Translations under genes and position numbers: made by a program
Shown here: positions 15,128 to 22,795 of the stretch, one piece after another
How positions within the stretch are numbered: the stretch's first letter is position 1
Layout of the letters: each line of letters starts with the position of its first letter
The notes under the pieces: generated by a model
The model's input: the letters and a program-made list of their open reading frames with translations, nothing else
Database searches by the model: none
Told to the model about the DNA's origin: nothing
IMG/VR virus record: IMGVR_UViG_3300008108_000133
Coordinates: 1 to 59,086 of that record
DNA: 59,086 nucleotides
Reading direction: 5' to 3' (one strand)
Source: a virus

Positions 15128-15397
15128 TTAAATTGGAATATCGGTAGGGGGTTCAGCAGGTGCTGTGCAGATTCCTACTGATTCTGGTTCTGGTGTCATT
15201 GACTGATAAATGTCAGAATTCTGAATCACATCAGTCATAGTTCCATAGTTATCAATTCTTTGATCGACATTTGCAATCTGACTATCAATGATATTTTGTT
15301 GATAGTTATAAAATGGATTATAATATCTTCCATAATAATATGGATCAATGTTGTAATATCTTTTATAATATGGATATGGTTGATATCTGTAGTACAT
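15128..15397 (-). CDS. Tyrosine-rich small protein 1
   Basis: 89 residues from ATG 15397, chosen because GGAGA lies 7 nt upstream; a longer start at 15451 would run through that site. The first 40 residues are about one-third Tyr (YRYQPYPYYKRYYN), followed by a Gln/Asp-rich helix and a Pro/Glu end. The neighbouring gene at 15412-15552 encodes an even more Tyr-rich peptide. Function unknown; see findings. Confidence 0.65.
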   Translation of the reverse strand: MYYRYQPYPYYKRYYNIDPYYYGRYYNPFYNYQQNIIDSQIANVDQRIDNYGTMTDVIQNSDIYQSMTPEPESVGICTAPAEPPTDIPI

Positions 15398-15411
15398 TTT
15401 AAATCTCCTAC

Positions 15412-15552
15412 TTAGTAAGGATAGTATGGATAATGTGAATAATAAGGGCAATATCTATCATAGTAAGGATAGCACCCATAACGATAGTAGTCATAATAGT
15501 CATAGTATCTTCTATGGTAGTAGGAATAATTGTAAGGTCTCGGATAATACAT
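15412..15552 (-). CDS. Tyrosine-rich small protein 2 (46 residues, 50% Tyr)
   Basis: ATG at 15552 follows AGGAG with ideal spacing and the frame runs to TAA at 15412. Twenty-three of 46 residues are Tyr; the others are mainly Pro, His, Arg, Asp and two Cys. It overlaps the end of the papain-like gene by 41 nt. The perfect ribosome binding site and shared bias with the adjacent gene argue that it is translated. Confidence 0.65.
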   Translation of the reverse strand: MYYPRPYNYSYYHRRYYDYYDYYRYGCYPYYDRYCPYYSHYPYYPY

Positions 15553-16297
15553 TTGAGTCTCCTGTTTGGTTGGTTATCTCAAAAGTCCAAATGTCGTATC
15601 CCTCCTGTCTGATGTAATCAAAAGGAATCCAACAGTATCCGTTGTCTCCCCAACTCGTTCCAAAACTATTCTTTGCTAAGAATAATCTTTTTCCTAAATC
15701 ATAACCAACCATACACATTGCGTGCCCACCAAGACTTTTTTCCTTTCTGGAAGGAAGATATACAGTAGAAATACTTTCATTTAGATCCATAAAACTATCA
15801 TAAATTTCCATTCCAAATACAACAGGTTTGTTGTTATTCAGCACTTCAGTAATGTAATAAGTGCTAATAAGTTTTTGATACTTAAGAACCTTTCTTTTCT
15901 TGGCATCTTCATAGCATTCATCTGTTGGTTTATCATCAAACTTTTCTACGTCATAAGGCCATAGATCTTCAGAACAAACTCCAAACTTGGATAATGATTT
16001 CAGACCATCTCTTAAATAAATTCCATTATCTTCTGAAATACTTTCATACTCAGCGCGAGTGTTATAATAAATGAATAATCTACTGAGATGTATGAAGTAT
16101 TCTGGATAATTTTGCCTTACCTTCATTTCATATGCATTTGTTAACGCATTAGAACTGCAACTACCCAATGTTCCTTGTGATTCCACAATCGTATCCCACT
16201 CACGAAGATCTACAAATTCTCGTAGAACTGCGCTATTATCTGATTGATAGATGTAATCTCTTACATCGGGTAGAGATGGTTTGATATTAAAGTTCAT
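15512..16297 (-). CDS. Papain-like cysteine peptidase (C1 family)
   Basis: 261 residues. The papain active-site set is present: Q41 (oxyanion) and C47 in SQGTLGSCSSNA, H192 in GGHAMCMVGYD, and N210 in AKNSFGTSWGDNGYCWIP. There is no signal peptide or propeptide; the N-terminal LPDVRDY/FVDLREWD segments are like those of other short microbial C1 peptidases. It lies beside virion proteins, so a role in virion maturation or delivery to the host is plausible. No obvious ribosome binding site precedes the ATG. Confidence 0.88.
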   Translation of the reverse strand: MNFNIKPSLPDVRDYIYQSDNSAVLREFVDLREWDTIVESQGTLGSCSSNALTNAYEMKVRQNYPEYFIHLSRLFIYYNTRAEYESISEDNGIYLRDGLKSLSKFGVCSEDLWPYDVEKFDDKPTDECYEDAKKRKVLKYQKLISTYYITEVLNNNKPVVFGMEIYDSFMDLNESISTVYLPSRKEKSLGGHAMCMVGYDLGKRLFLAKNSFGTSWGDNGYCWIPFDYIRQEGYDIWTFEITNQTGDSNVLSETLQLFLLP

Positions 16298-16306
16298 TGT
16301 TCTAAA

Positions 16307-16918
16307 TTAGATAATTCTCCATTGTCCGCCACGAAATACTATAGATACTGACTGATTAGGTACTGATATAATATAATTGTTTGCATTATCAATTTTTTCA
16401 AGTCCTGATGGTTGAATAGTGATCTTTCCAGAACCTTGTCCATATTCATCTTTGATTGTATAAACTCTTCCAGTCACACCAGTAGGTAATGTAATCGTGA
16501 CTGCAGAAGCACTAAAAACTCCAATATATTCATCGTTAGCAGTTGCTGTATAAGAACCAGTAACTCCTATAGTTGCAATTAAATCTGCACCAGAAGCAGA
16601 AATAGTAATATAACCAGTAGAGTTACTAACACTAATACCAGCTCCAGCAACAATTGAAAGAACTCCTGTGTTTGAAACTGCAAATCCAACTGTATTACCA
16701 GTTGAAACTAAGTTTGTAATCGAAACACCAAGTCCAGCAACTGGATTAACAGAAGTGACAACCGCACTTTCTCCGACGCTAACTTGATTAAATGATACCG
16801 AAGCATTTGGTGAAACATCTTGTGCTATAGAAATAAATCCATCGAGCACATTAATGAAACTACCAATTCCAACCACTCCATAATCTGTTTTTGATGTAGG
16901 TTGGGCTAAGTATGCCAT
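16307..16918 (-). CDS. Fibre-like virion protein
   Basis: 203 residues, Gly/Ser/Thr/Val-rich and beta-structured with no charged core, typical of a phage fibre shaft. The last 85 residues match the C-terminal domain of the next upstream gene: SYTATANDEYIGV...ITLP, a D(K/N)ADKY-like loop, then QSV.I..RGG.W.II. This shared tip suggests a common assembly or binding domain. GGAG precedes the ATG at good spacing. Confidence 0.72.
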   Translation of the reverse strand: MAYLAQPTSKTDYGVVGIGSFINVLDGFISIAQDVSPNASVSFNQVSVGESAVVTSVNPVAGLGVSITNLVSTGNTVGFAVSNTGVLSIVAGAGISVSNSTGYITISASGADLIATIGVTGSYTATANDEYIGVFSASAVTITLPTGVTGRVYTIKDEYGQGSGKITIQPSGLEKIDNANNYIISVPNQSVSIVFRGGQWRII

Positions 16919-16929
16919 TGTTTACTCCG

Positions 16930-17499
16930 TTAGATGATGTGCCAATCTCCACCGCGACAGAATATGTTTACCGATTGGTAAGGTACTTCCATAACGTATT
17001 TGTCGGCACCATCAATATAACTACCGTCAGTGGTAGTAACGGTGACCTTACGATTTCCTAATGGTGGACCCATCTCTGCTTTCACGATGATTTCACAGCA
17101 GTCGATGCAGTTCTCAGGTAATGAAATAGTAACAGGTTCGTCACTGTTGACACCGATATAGTAATCATCGCAAGTAGCAGTATAATCAGATGAAACCAGG
17201 ACGCTTTTGCACTTACAGGTACACACTCCCGGTTCCCCTTGAGGTCCTGGTGGTCCTTGCGGTCCTGGTGGTCCTTGCGGTCCTGGTGGTCCCGGAGGAC
17301 CCGGAGGGCATTCATCGGGACAATCATCGCCGTCTATAACTACATTGATATTGTTAGTGCCACCGTCACGAGTATTCAGTATCTCTGTTATTTCGGCACG
17401 AATCGACTGAATGTTTCCAAGAACATTTGGATCGTTATTTCTTTGATATTGTGCAAGAAGATTATAAAGATCAATAAGTCTTCTTTCTGCTGAGTCCAT
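16930..17499 (-). CDS. Short collagen-like protein with Cys clusters
   Basis: 189 residues: a helical N-terminus (1-45), then C60/C64, eight Gly-X-Y triplets at 67-91 made of GPP, GPQ and GEP, then C93/C95/C97, and an 85-residue beta tip shared with the next gene. Unlike the GTQ-type fibres here, these triplets are classical proline-rich collagen and could form a stable triple helix; the cysteines could knot the trimer. AAGGAG precedes the ATG. A possible substrate for the prolyl-hydroxylase-like enzymes in this genome. Confidence 0.78.
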   Translation of the reverse strand: MDSAERRLIDLYNLLAQYQRNNDPNVLGNIQSIRAEITEILNTRDGGTNNINVVIDGDDCPDECPPGPPGPPGPQGPPGPQGPPGPQGEPGVCTCKCKSVLVSSDYTATCDDYYIGVNSDEPVTISLPENCIDCCEIIVKAEMGPPLGNRKVTVTTTDGSYIDGADKYVMEVPYQSVNIFCRGGDWHII

Positions 17500-17512
17500 A
17501 GTTAGTCTCCTT

Positions 17513-17539
17513 AAAAAAAGAGGGGGAGTTATATCCCCC
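17513..17539 (-). terminator. Intrinsic terminator (minus strand)
   Basis: On the minus strand GGGGGA/TCCCCC with a six-base loop is followed by TC and seven T residues. It lies after the gene ending at 17562 and just before the ribosome binding site of the collagen-like gene. Confidence 0.8.
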
Positions 17540-17561
17540 TTTAGATAACTACTGAACTAAA

Positions 17562-18389
17562 TCAGCGAACAGCGTTGCTGGTGGAGGACTGACCTACACC
17601 TGCCATGGTTCCAAAGTTAACCATACCCTGACGGGTCTCAGCAATCTGACTATTCAGAGCGTTGAGTTGTGAATTAACTTGTGAGGACAGGGCAGCAAAC
17701 TGGTTGTTGAACAGACCATCTCTGACGCCCCAGTAATCTGAACGGCAACCTTGAAGGTCTGTGTTACGCTCAATCAGAAGACGATTGAGTTCATCATTCT
17801 TGAGAGAATTGATGAGGTCTCTAGTCTTCTCATTTTCGTAAGCAATTTGCTTGCTGGTGTCATACTTGCTCTCAGCAATTTCTCTGCTGAGTTGATGCTG
17901 ACCAAGTGCTACAGCAGTAGCAACTTTTTCTGTTGCAAGGGCATTAGCAGCAGCGGTCTTCTCAGTGGCAAGAAGAATTTCAGAAGATAACTTCTGAGAT
18001 GACATATCTGTGAAAGCTTTCAGAGCAGCAAGGTCACGGGAATTATCAAAGTCTCTTGCTTGAGAAGCAATATAGAAGTCAGCAGCACGTTGCTGAATCT
18101 TGTCAGCAGCTTCATCAATTTTAACTTGGTTGTTATGACCAGTGACTAAAACATCACGGTTGGTGTCTTCTGAAGAAGCAGCAATAGCATACTTGACATC
18201 ACCGAAACCTAATGCTTGCTCTCTACGAATGTCAGAATCGCCAGTGAGAACTGCTTGACGAACATCTGATGCACGAGTAGCAACATCGTAACGGATTTCT
18301 CCACGCTCTACAGAACCTTCTCTACGAATGTCTGAGTGCTGTGCTGCAAGTGCTGCCCAAGGATCGGGCATATATACTTGATCTGCCAT
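17562..18389 (-). CDS. Coiled-coil virion-type protein
   Basis: 275 residues, Ala/Gln/Asp/Arg-rich and almost wholly helical, with repeated DIRRE/SDIR-like segments (about 20-90) and heptad-like spacing to residue 240, then a Gly/Ser tail. AAGGAG precedes the ATG. The base composition is richer in GC than its neighbours, as for highly expressed structural genes here. Probably a structural or scaffold protein; no enzyme motif. Confidence 0.72.
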   Translation of the reverse strand: MADQVYMPDPWAALAAQHSDIRREGSVERGEIRYDVATRASDVRQAVLTGDSDIRREQALGFGDVKYAIAASSEDTNRDVLVTGHNNQVKIDEAADKIQQRAADFYIASQARDFDNSRDLAALKAFTDMSSQKLSSEILLATEKTAAANALATEKVATAVALGQHQLSREIAESKYDTSKQIAYENEKTRDLINSLKNDELNRLLIERNTDLQGCRSDYWGVRDGLFNNQFAALSSQVNSQLNALNSQIAETRQGMVNFGTMAGVGQSSTSNAVR

Positions 18390-18433
18390 TTTTTTGTTTC
18401 TCCTTAAAGGAAAGAAAGGTTAGTTTGTAGAGC

Positions 18434-18537
18434 AATACAATCCAGATCTTCCCTGACATAATGCCAGAAGAGTCGAGTCCACAGAAGACTGTAGAAGAGT
18501 CCTCTGGGATTATTACACTTCAGAATTGGATTGTATT
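18434..18537. other. Intergenic region closed by an 11-bp inverted repeat
   Basis: AATACAATCCA (18434-18444) pairs perfectly with TGGATTGTATT (18527-18537), enclosing an 82-nt interior with shorter repeats (GAGTC motifs and the ACAG-AAGA-CTGT hairpin). No gene is visible in 18390-18645. On the minus strand it would lie in the leader of the 17562-18389 gene. Candidate structured RNA. Confidence 0.45.
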
Positions 18538-18610
18538 ACCCAATTAGAGGTGAGGCATTAATAAAGGAACCATTGCTGGAATCTTTTAGTAATACATCGG
18601 GTCTCTAATG

Positions 18611-18628
18611 AAGAGGATTGCTCCTCTT
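18611..18628 (-). terminator. Possible terminator hairpin
   Basis: AAGAGGA/TCCTCTT with a four-base loop, 18 nt past the minus-strand stop at 18646. It lacks a good T run, so it may only protect the 3' end. Confidence 0.4.
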
Positions 18629-18645
18629 ATCAATATTTAGTAAAT

Positions 18646-18945
18646 TTATTTTGTCTTAAGATGAACACTTTTTCGTTCTTCTTGCCACTTCAAGAAACCT
18701 GCCATAGTATTTGGATACTTTGGTTTTCTTCTACCTCTTGGTTTCTTTTGATGTTTCATAGCGATTTCATAATTACTCCAAGTTAATTCAAGTTCTTCTG
18801 GTCCGTTATCGAAGTGATAGAATCCATCTGTCCAAAAGTCAAACGAAGATTTATTTTGTATATGATCGCACCACAATTTAAATGATGCAAATACAAATAA
18901 CCATCCAAGTCTGAGTTTTGAAAAGAAGTCTTTGAGTGTGATCAT
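18646..18945 (-). CDS. Hypothetical protein
   Basis: 99 residues from ATG 18945, preceded by AAAGGAG at ideal spacing; a start at 18999 would include that site. The N-terminal part is hydrophobic and aromatic (about 9-25), followed by a Trp/Phe/Asp-rich middle and a basic RGRRKPK segment. No family is recognised. Divergent from psbD. Confidence 0.65.
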   Translation of the reverse strand: MITLKDFFSKLRLGWLFVFASFKLWCDHIQNKSSFDFWTDGFYHFDNGPEELELTWSNYEIAMKHQKKPRGRRKPKYPNTMAGFLKWQEERKSVHLKTK

Positions 18946-18998
18946 TTTTACTCCTTTAAACTCATCATTATATAGTCTGGGGTAAGTAAAAATTTTCA

Positions 18999-19027
18999 TT
19001 GACTTCTTTTATAAAGTATTGTAAACT
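18999..19027 (+). promoter_or_regulatory. Sigma70-type promoter of psbD
   Basis: TTGACT (18999-19004), a 17-bp spacer, TAAACT (19022-19027). The gene start follows 26 nt later, with an excellent AAGGAGG ribosome binding site at 19044-19050. Confidence 0.6.
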
Positions 19028-19053
19028 AAATATGAGAAATAACTAAGGAGGTT

Positions 19054-19914
19054 ATGACTTCTTCAACACTTTCACAACCTATTCAACAACGAGGATGGTT
19101 TGATGTCCTGGATGACTGGCTTAAACGAGATCGCTTTGTATTTGTGGGTTGGTCTGGATTACTACTTTTTCCCACTGCTTATCTTGCCCTTGGTGGCTGG
19201 CTTACTGGCACAACGTTTGTTATAGGGTTTATGCTTCGTCAGTTTGAGATTGCAAGACTTGTAGGCATCCGTCCTTATAACGCTATTGCTTTCTCTGGTC
19301 CTATTGCTGTATTCGTTTCTGTGTTCCTGATGTATCCACTGGGTCAGTCCAGTTGGTTCTTCGCACCTTCCTTTGGTGTTGCAGCGATTTTTAGGTTCCT
19401 CTTATTCCTTCAAGGTTTTCATAACTGGACGCTCAACCCCTTTCATATGATGGGAGTTGCTGGTATACTAGGTGGAGCATTACTCTGTGCAATTCACGGA
19501 GCAACAGTTGAAAATACATTATTTGAAGACAGTGACCAAGCAAACACTTTCAAAGCATTTGAACCGACTCAAGAGGAAGAGACGTATTCTATGGTCACGG
19601 CGAATCGTTTCTGGTCTCAGATTTTTGGTATCGCTTTTAGCAACAAGAGGTGGCTTCATTTCTTTATGCTCTTTGTTCCCGTCATGGGACTCTGGACAAG
19701 TTCCATTGGAATCATTGGTTTGGGTTTGAACTTGAGAGCTTATGATTTTGTAAGTCAGGAGATTCGTGCTGCTGAAGACCCGGAATTTGAAACCTTTGTA
19801 ACAAAGAACATATTATTGAATGAGGGAATTCGTGCTTGGATGGCTCCAGTAGACCAACCACATATGAATCTGGTGCTACCCGAAGAGGTATTACCACGCG
19901 GGAACGCCTTGTGA
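19054..19914 (+). CDS. psbD: Photosystem II protein D2 with a 67-codon internal in-frame deletion
   Basis: D2 pairs with D1 in the photosystem II core. The ends are intact ([16 protein letters not shown] near the start, [12 protein letters not shown] at the end), but the protein is 286 residues instead of about 352. After [10 protein letters not shown] (helix A) the sequence jumps at 19221/19222 to [13 protein letters not shown] in the second half of helix B. The missing part is the lumenal A-B loop and first half of helix B, including the usual H117 chlorophyll ligand. The frame is kept; the Yd region (LMYPLGQSS) and [12 protein letters not shown] are present. Probably cannot form normal photosystem II; promoter, ribosome site and terminator are intact. 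Could also be an assembly artefact. Confidence 0.93.
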   Translation: MTSSTLSQPIQQRGWFDVLDDWLKRDRFVFVGWSGLLLFPTAYLALGGWLTGTTFVIGFMLRQFEIARLVGIRPYNAIAFSGPIAVFVSVFLMYPLGQSSWFFAPSFGVAAIFRFLLFLQGFHNWTLNPFHMMGVAGILGGALLCAIHGATVENTLFEDSDQANTFKAFEPTQEEETYSMVTANRFWSQIFGIAFSNKRWLHFFMLFVPVMGLWTSSIGIIGLGLNLRAYDFVSQEIRAAEDPEFETFVTKNILLNEGIRAWMAPVDQPHMNLVLPEEVLPRGNAL

Positions 19915-19941
19915 TAAAAATATAATACCATGTGGAAACGC

Positions 19942-19963
19942 AAAGACCCTTCGGGGTCTTTTT
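19942..19963 (+). terminator. Intrinsic terminator after psbD
   Basis: AAAGACCC/GGGTCTTT with a TTCG loop and a short T run, 27 nt after the psbD stop. Same architecture as the psbA terminator. Confidence 0.88.
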
Positions 19964-19992
19964 ATTGACTAATGACCACAAATATGATATTA

Positions 19993-20000
19993 TATAAATA
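19993..20000 (+). promoter_or_regulatory. T4-type late promoter motif
   Basis: A full TATAAATA octamer 21 nt before the endonuclease-like gene, so that gene would be read late and independently of psbD. Confidence 0.6.
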
Positions 20001-20021
20001 ATAATAGAGTTCTTAAAGAAG

Positions 20022-20576
20022 ATGGGATTAAATAATAAATCTATACCTTGCGGTGAATTAGTTGGAAGAACATTTGGTAGGTTGACTGTGATAAAAGAAT
20101 ATAGTAATAAAAAATATATTCTATGTGAATGCTCTTGTTCTTGTGGAAAGAAAACAACTTCAACAAGAAGAGAAGGACTTTTGAATGGTAGAACACAATC
20201 TTGTGGTTGTCTTCGTATAGAACGAGCAGTTGAAACTAATAAAAAAAGATTTGACCCAAACGCAGTATCAAAGTCTGTTGAATATAGAATGTTAACAAGG
20301 GCAAAAAGTAGAGCAAAACAAAGTGATATTCCATTTAATCTTGAACTTACTGATATAGTCATTCCAGAAACTTGCCCTTTGCTTGGTATTCCTATTGAGA
20401 TACAACCAAAGAAAGGATATCATCCAAATAGTCCTTCATTGGATAAAATCATTCCAGAAAAAGGATACATAAAAGGTAATGTATGGGTTATAAGTAATAG
20501 AGCAAACACTCTTAAAAATGACGCATCCCTACAAGAACTTGAACTACTCGTAGAAAACCTCAAAGCACTTAAATGA
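20022..20576 (+). CDS. HNH/zinc-finger endonuclease-like protein next to psbD
   Basis: 184 residues. The N-terminal GE.VGRTFGRLTVI segment and C34-C38-C40 / CGC cluster (SCGC near residue 62) form the zinc-binding front common in phage endonuclease-like proteins. The C-terminal SPSLDKIIPEKGYIKGNVWVISNRAN.LKND segment is the recognisable tail of a phage HNH-like family. By analogy with psbA-linked endonucleases it may be a free-standing homing enzyme that exploits the psbD locus. Catalytic histidines of a textbook HNH are not obvious, so activity is uncertain. Confidence 0.72.
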   Translation: MGLNNKSIPCGELVGRTFGRLTVIKEYSNKKYILCECSCSCGKKTTSTRREGLLNGRTQSCGCLRIERAVETNKKRFDPNAVSKSVEYRMLTRAKSRAKQSDIPFNLELTDIVIPETCPLLGIPIEIQPKKGYHPNSPSLDKIIPEKGYIKGNVWVISNRANTLKNDASLQELELLVENLKALK

Positions 20577-21127
20577 AACGCAGCATACTTGCTATTCTTT
20601 TTCTTCTATCCTTTGTCCCCATCAGTAGTCAGAATAAGACTCTGAGCAACTATGGGGTCAAGGATAGAACCGTCACGCCCACAGTCATCAGTAATGTTGT
20701 ATCCAATGTTCCGATGACCCGTGCGATGAGTTATGAGAAGCTACAAACTCTGGTTCCTTATATCAAGAGAGCAAGTAAGCAGTTTCACATTCCAGAGAAT
20801 GTGATCGCAGCAGTTCTGTATGAGGAAATACTTCACCGCAAACCAGTGGACGTAAAGACCTTTGGTGTCGCACAACTGGGTCTAAAAGAACTTATTACAC
20901 AAGGACTTCCTCCCAAGAGAGAACTGCTGGATGATGATGAAGTAGCAGTCTGGTTACTCGCAAGCAAACTTCGCAGACTTCAAAACGAAACTGGATCTTT
21001 GAGAGACGCGATTATTCTTCATAATGGTTACTATGATTATTATGACTCTGTAAGAAAGACCGCAAAAGACCCAAAGATATTAACACTATTATCTCAACAA
21101 CAACACCGTATAACAATAATAACGTGA
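20573..21127 (+). CDS. Secreted lysozyme/transglycosylase-like protein
   Basis: 184 residues, start coupled to the upstream stop (ATGA). Residues 1-19 form a signal peptide (MKRSILAILFLL...). The core IPENVIAAVLYEEILHRKP...FGVAQLGLKEL resembles the goose-lysozyme or SLT fold, where the Glu after the first helix is catalytic and a GxxQ(L/I) segment follows. If correct, it cleaves peptidoglycan in the periplasm, as an accessory lysis or cell-wall enzyme. Fold assignment is from motif spacing only. Confidence 0.6.
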   Translation: MKRSILAILFLLSFVPISSQNKTLSNYGVKDRTVTPTVISNVVSNVPMTRAMSYEKLQTLVPYIKRASKQFHIPENVIAAVLYEEILHRKPVDVKTFGVAQLGLKELITQGLPPKRELLDDDEVAVWLLASKLRRLQNETGSLRDAIILHNGYYDYYDSVRKTAKDPKILTLLSQQQHRITIIT

Positions 21128-21264
21128 TCAGTTCAGAAACTCCAAATAAATTAGCAGAAATAATTCGTGATACTTGGCCAAATCTTTACCGACCTTCTAA
21201 AGTATCTTATAAGACTTCAAAAAATGAAAAACATTTTTTAGTAAGAGAAAATGAACTAAAATAA
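21124..21264 (+). CDS. 46-residue hypothetical protein
   Basis: GTG start overlapping the preceding stop by four bases (GTGA). The peptide is polar and basic (ETPNKLAEIIRDTWPNLYRP). The coupling suggests translation, but the non-ATG start and small size leave this uncertain. Followed by an AT-rich stretch without another start until the S74 remnant. Confidence 0.4.
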   Translation: MISSETPNKLAEIIRDTWPNLYRPSKVSYKTSKNEKHFLVRENELK

Positions 21265-21331
21265 ATATTTTTTATTGTAGTAATTTTGAATATATAAGAA
21301 TTTTATTGAATATAGATTCATAAACTTGTAA

Positions 21332-21538
21332 GACTTATATTATGATTGGATAAATAATAAAAAGTCATCTATTGGTGTGATTGTACAAGACGTTGAAAAA
21401 GTTCTTCCAGAACTGGTATCTGATACTGATCCAAAGACTGTTAATTATGATGGATTGATTGCAGTATTAATTGAAGCAATTAAAGAACAACAAGTTCGTA
21501 TCGAAGAGTTGGAGAATAATAAAATATTAAATGAATAA
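21332..21538 (+). pseudogene. Stranded C-terminal fragment of an S74 chaperone domain
   Basis: An open frame without a usable start (in-frame TAA at 21329-21331) encodes YYDWINNKKSSIGVIVQDVEK, then [25 protein letters not shown] and a Leu-zipper-like end. This closely parallels the C-terminus of the fibre at 47491 ([31 protein letters not shown]) and of 44422. It is the last part of an intramolecular chaperone (peptidase S74) that normally folds and then releases a fibre trimer. The rest of that fibre gene is missing; its TAA overlaps the next gene's ATG region. Confidence 0.82.
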
Positions 21539-22076
21539 ATTGGAGGATTTAATATTTGTTGGAAATAATATCGATGTAATTGATTCTCTGAAAAGTTACA
21601 TCAAAAATTCCAATCTAAAATTTAAATCTGATGATGTGACTACAAAACAAAAATTTACAAAAAATCAGAGAGCATGTGATATTGCTTGGATACCTTGTAA
21701 AAAAAGCAATATTGTAAATGAAGTTCTGACTGATCTTTTAAATTCTGCTAATAATCTTAAATGGAAGTTAAATCTTTCTGAATGGCAATGTAATATACAG
21801 TATACATATTATTATCATTACAATCACCATTATGATTGGCACACTGATGTTTTAGATAATTCTAATCCAGATTTAAAAAGACTGATTACCATAGTTTATT
21901 GTTTAACTCCCAAAATTAATTACAAAGGTTGTAAGTTAGAAATCAAATATAATGATGAAATTTTTTCAAAAAAATTAGATATTGGTGATTATGTTGTTTT
22001 TCCTTCAGATTTAACTCATAGAGCAACTAAACTCATAACTGGAGAAAGAGAAGTATTAGTAGGTTGGTATAAATAA
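21531..22076 (+). CDS. 2-oxoglutarate/Fe(II)-dependent oxygenase
   Basis: 181 residues. The iron-binding triad is visible as HYDWHTDV (H-x-D) and THRATKL (distal His), with the Arg for 2-oxoglutarate in TGEREVLVGW. This is the prolyl-4-hydroxylase-like Fe/2OG fold. Substrate unknown. It starts inside the stop of the S74 remnant and carries a late-promoter motif for the next gene within its last codons. First of five such oxygenase genes in the window. Confidence 0.82.
   Translation: MNKLEDLIFVGNNIDVIDSLKSYIKNSNLKFKSDDVTTKQKFTKNQRACDIAWIPCKKSNIVNEVLTDLLNSANNLKWKLNLSEWQCNIQYTYYYHYNHHYDWHTDVLDNSNPDLKRLITIVYCLTPKINYKGCKLEIKYNDEIFSKKLDIGDYVVFPSDLTHRATKLITGEREVLVGWYK
22068..22075 (+). promoter_or_regulatory. 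T4-type late promoter motif
   Basis: TATAAATA 21 nt before the gene at 22097, overlapping the end of the upstream gene. Confidence 0.6.
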
Positions 22077-22096
22077 TTTTTAATTGGTTTCCTTCA

Positions 22097-22795
22097 ATGG
22101 ATAAAAAAATCACAATATTGGGTGATCCATTTCCACATCTAATTGCTGAAAACTTTTATGATGAGGAAGAGTTAAAACTAATTTGGGAAGTACTTGATTC
22201 AATAACAGAAGAGCAAAAGTTTTTACCTCCCGGAAATGTTCATGGAGCATCTGCATATAAAGATGATAGATTAGTTTTTCTCACAAATCATAAAGCAATA
22301 CGATTAAACGACTTTTATGATGAGAAACCTTATTCAAATATTTTCAAATTATTTAAAAAAAAGTTTGATCCTCAGTTTTTCAATTCTTTTGTGAACAGAT
22401 TTCCTCAATTTTTAAGTTTATCAGATTTAGAAAATGCTCACTGCCTAGTAAAAGCAAGATACTATGCAGATGGAGAATATTACAAACCACATACTGATTA
22501 TAGAAGTAGTTACGCAATATTTACTTATTTCAATAAACAACCGAAAAAATATACAGGAGGAGAATTATATTTCCCTCAATATGGAAACTATCATTTTAAA
22601 TGCGAACACAATACTCTGATTCTTACTCCAGCATATGTGAAGCATTCAGTTAAAAAAGTGAATATTGGGAAAGAAGATTATAGTAATAATTTTGGTAGGT
22701 ATGCCATTACATATTTTATTGGTATGACTCCTTCACCAATGTATCCAGAACTTTCGAATAAATGGAAAATAAAAGAATGGGATTCTGAAGAATGA
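22097..22795 (+). CDS. 2-oxoglutarate/Fe(II)-dependent oxygenase
   Basis: 232 residues. The core is GEYYKPHTDY (H-x-D), a TGGELYFPQY strand typical of prolyl-hydroxylase-like enzymes, ILTPAYVKHSV (distal His), and GRYAITYFIG with the 2OG-binding Arg. It precedes a sulfotransferase-like gene with a 4-nt overlap. Possible substrates are virion proteins or host surface polymers; this is inference. Confidence 0.82.
   Translation: MDKKITILGDPFPHLIAENFYDEEELKLIWEVLDSITEEQKFLPPGNVHGASAYKDDRLVFLTNHKAIRLNDFYDEKPYSNIFKLFKKKFDPQFFNSFVNRFPQFLSLSDLENAHCLVKARYYADGEYYKPHTDYRSSYAIFTYFNKQPKKYTGGELYFPQYGNYHFKCEHNTLILTPAYVKHSVKKVNIGKEDYSNNFGRYAITYFIGMTPSPMYPELSNKWKIKEWDSEE

Noticed and set aside
18421-18540. 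Possible tRNA in the gene-free stretch
   Set aside because: No T-loop GGTTCRAATCC or acceptor pairing; the long-range repeat does not fit a cloverleaf.
21265-21330. Further coding sequence upstream of the S74 fragment
   Set aside because: All frames close quickly and the DNA is very AT-rich; nothing could be supported.
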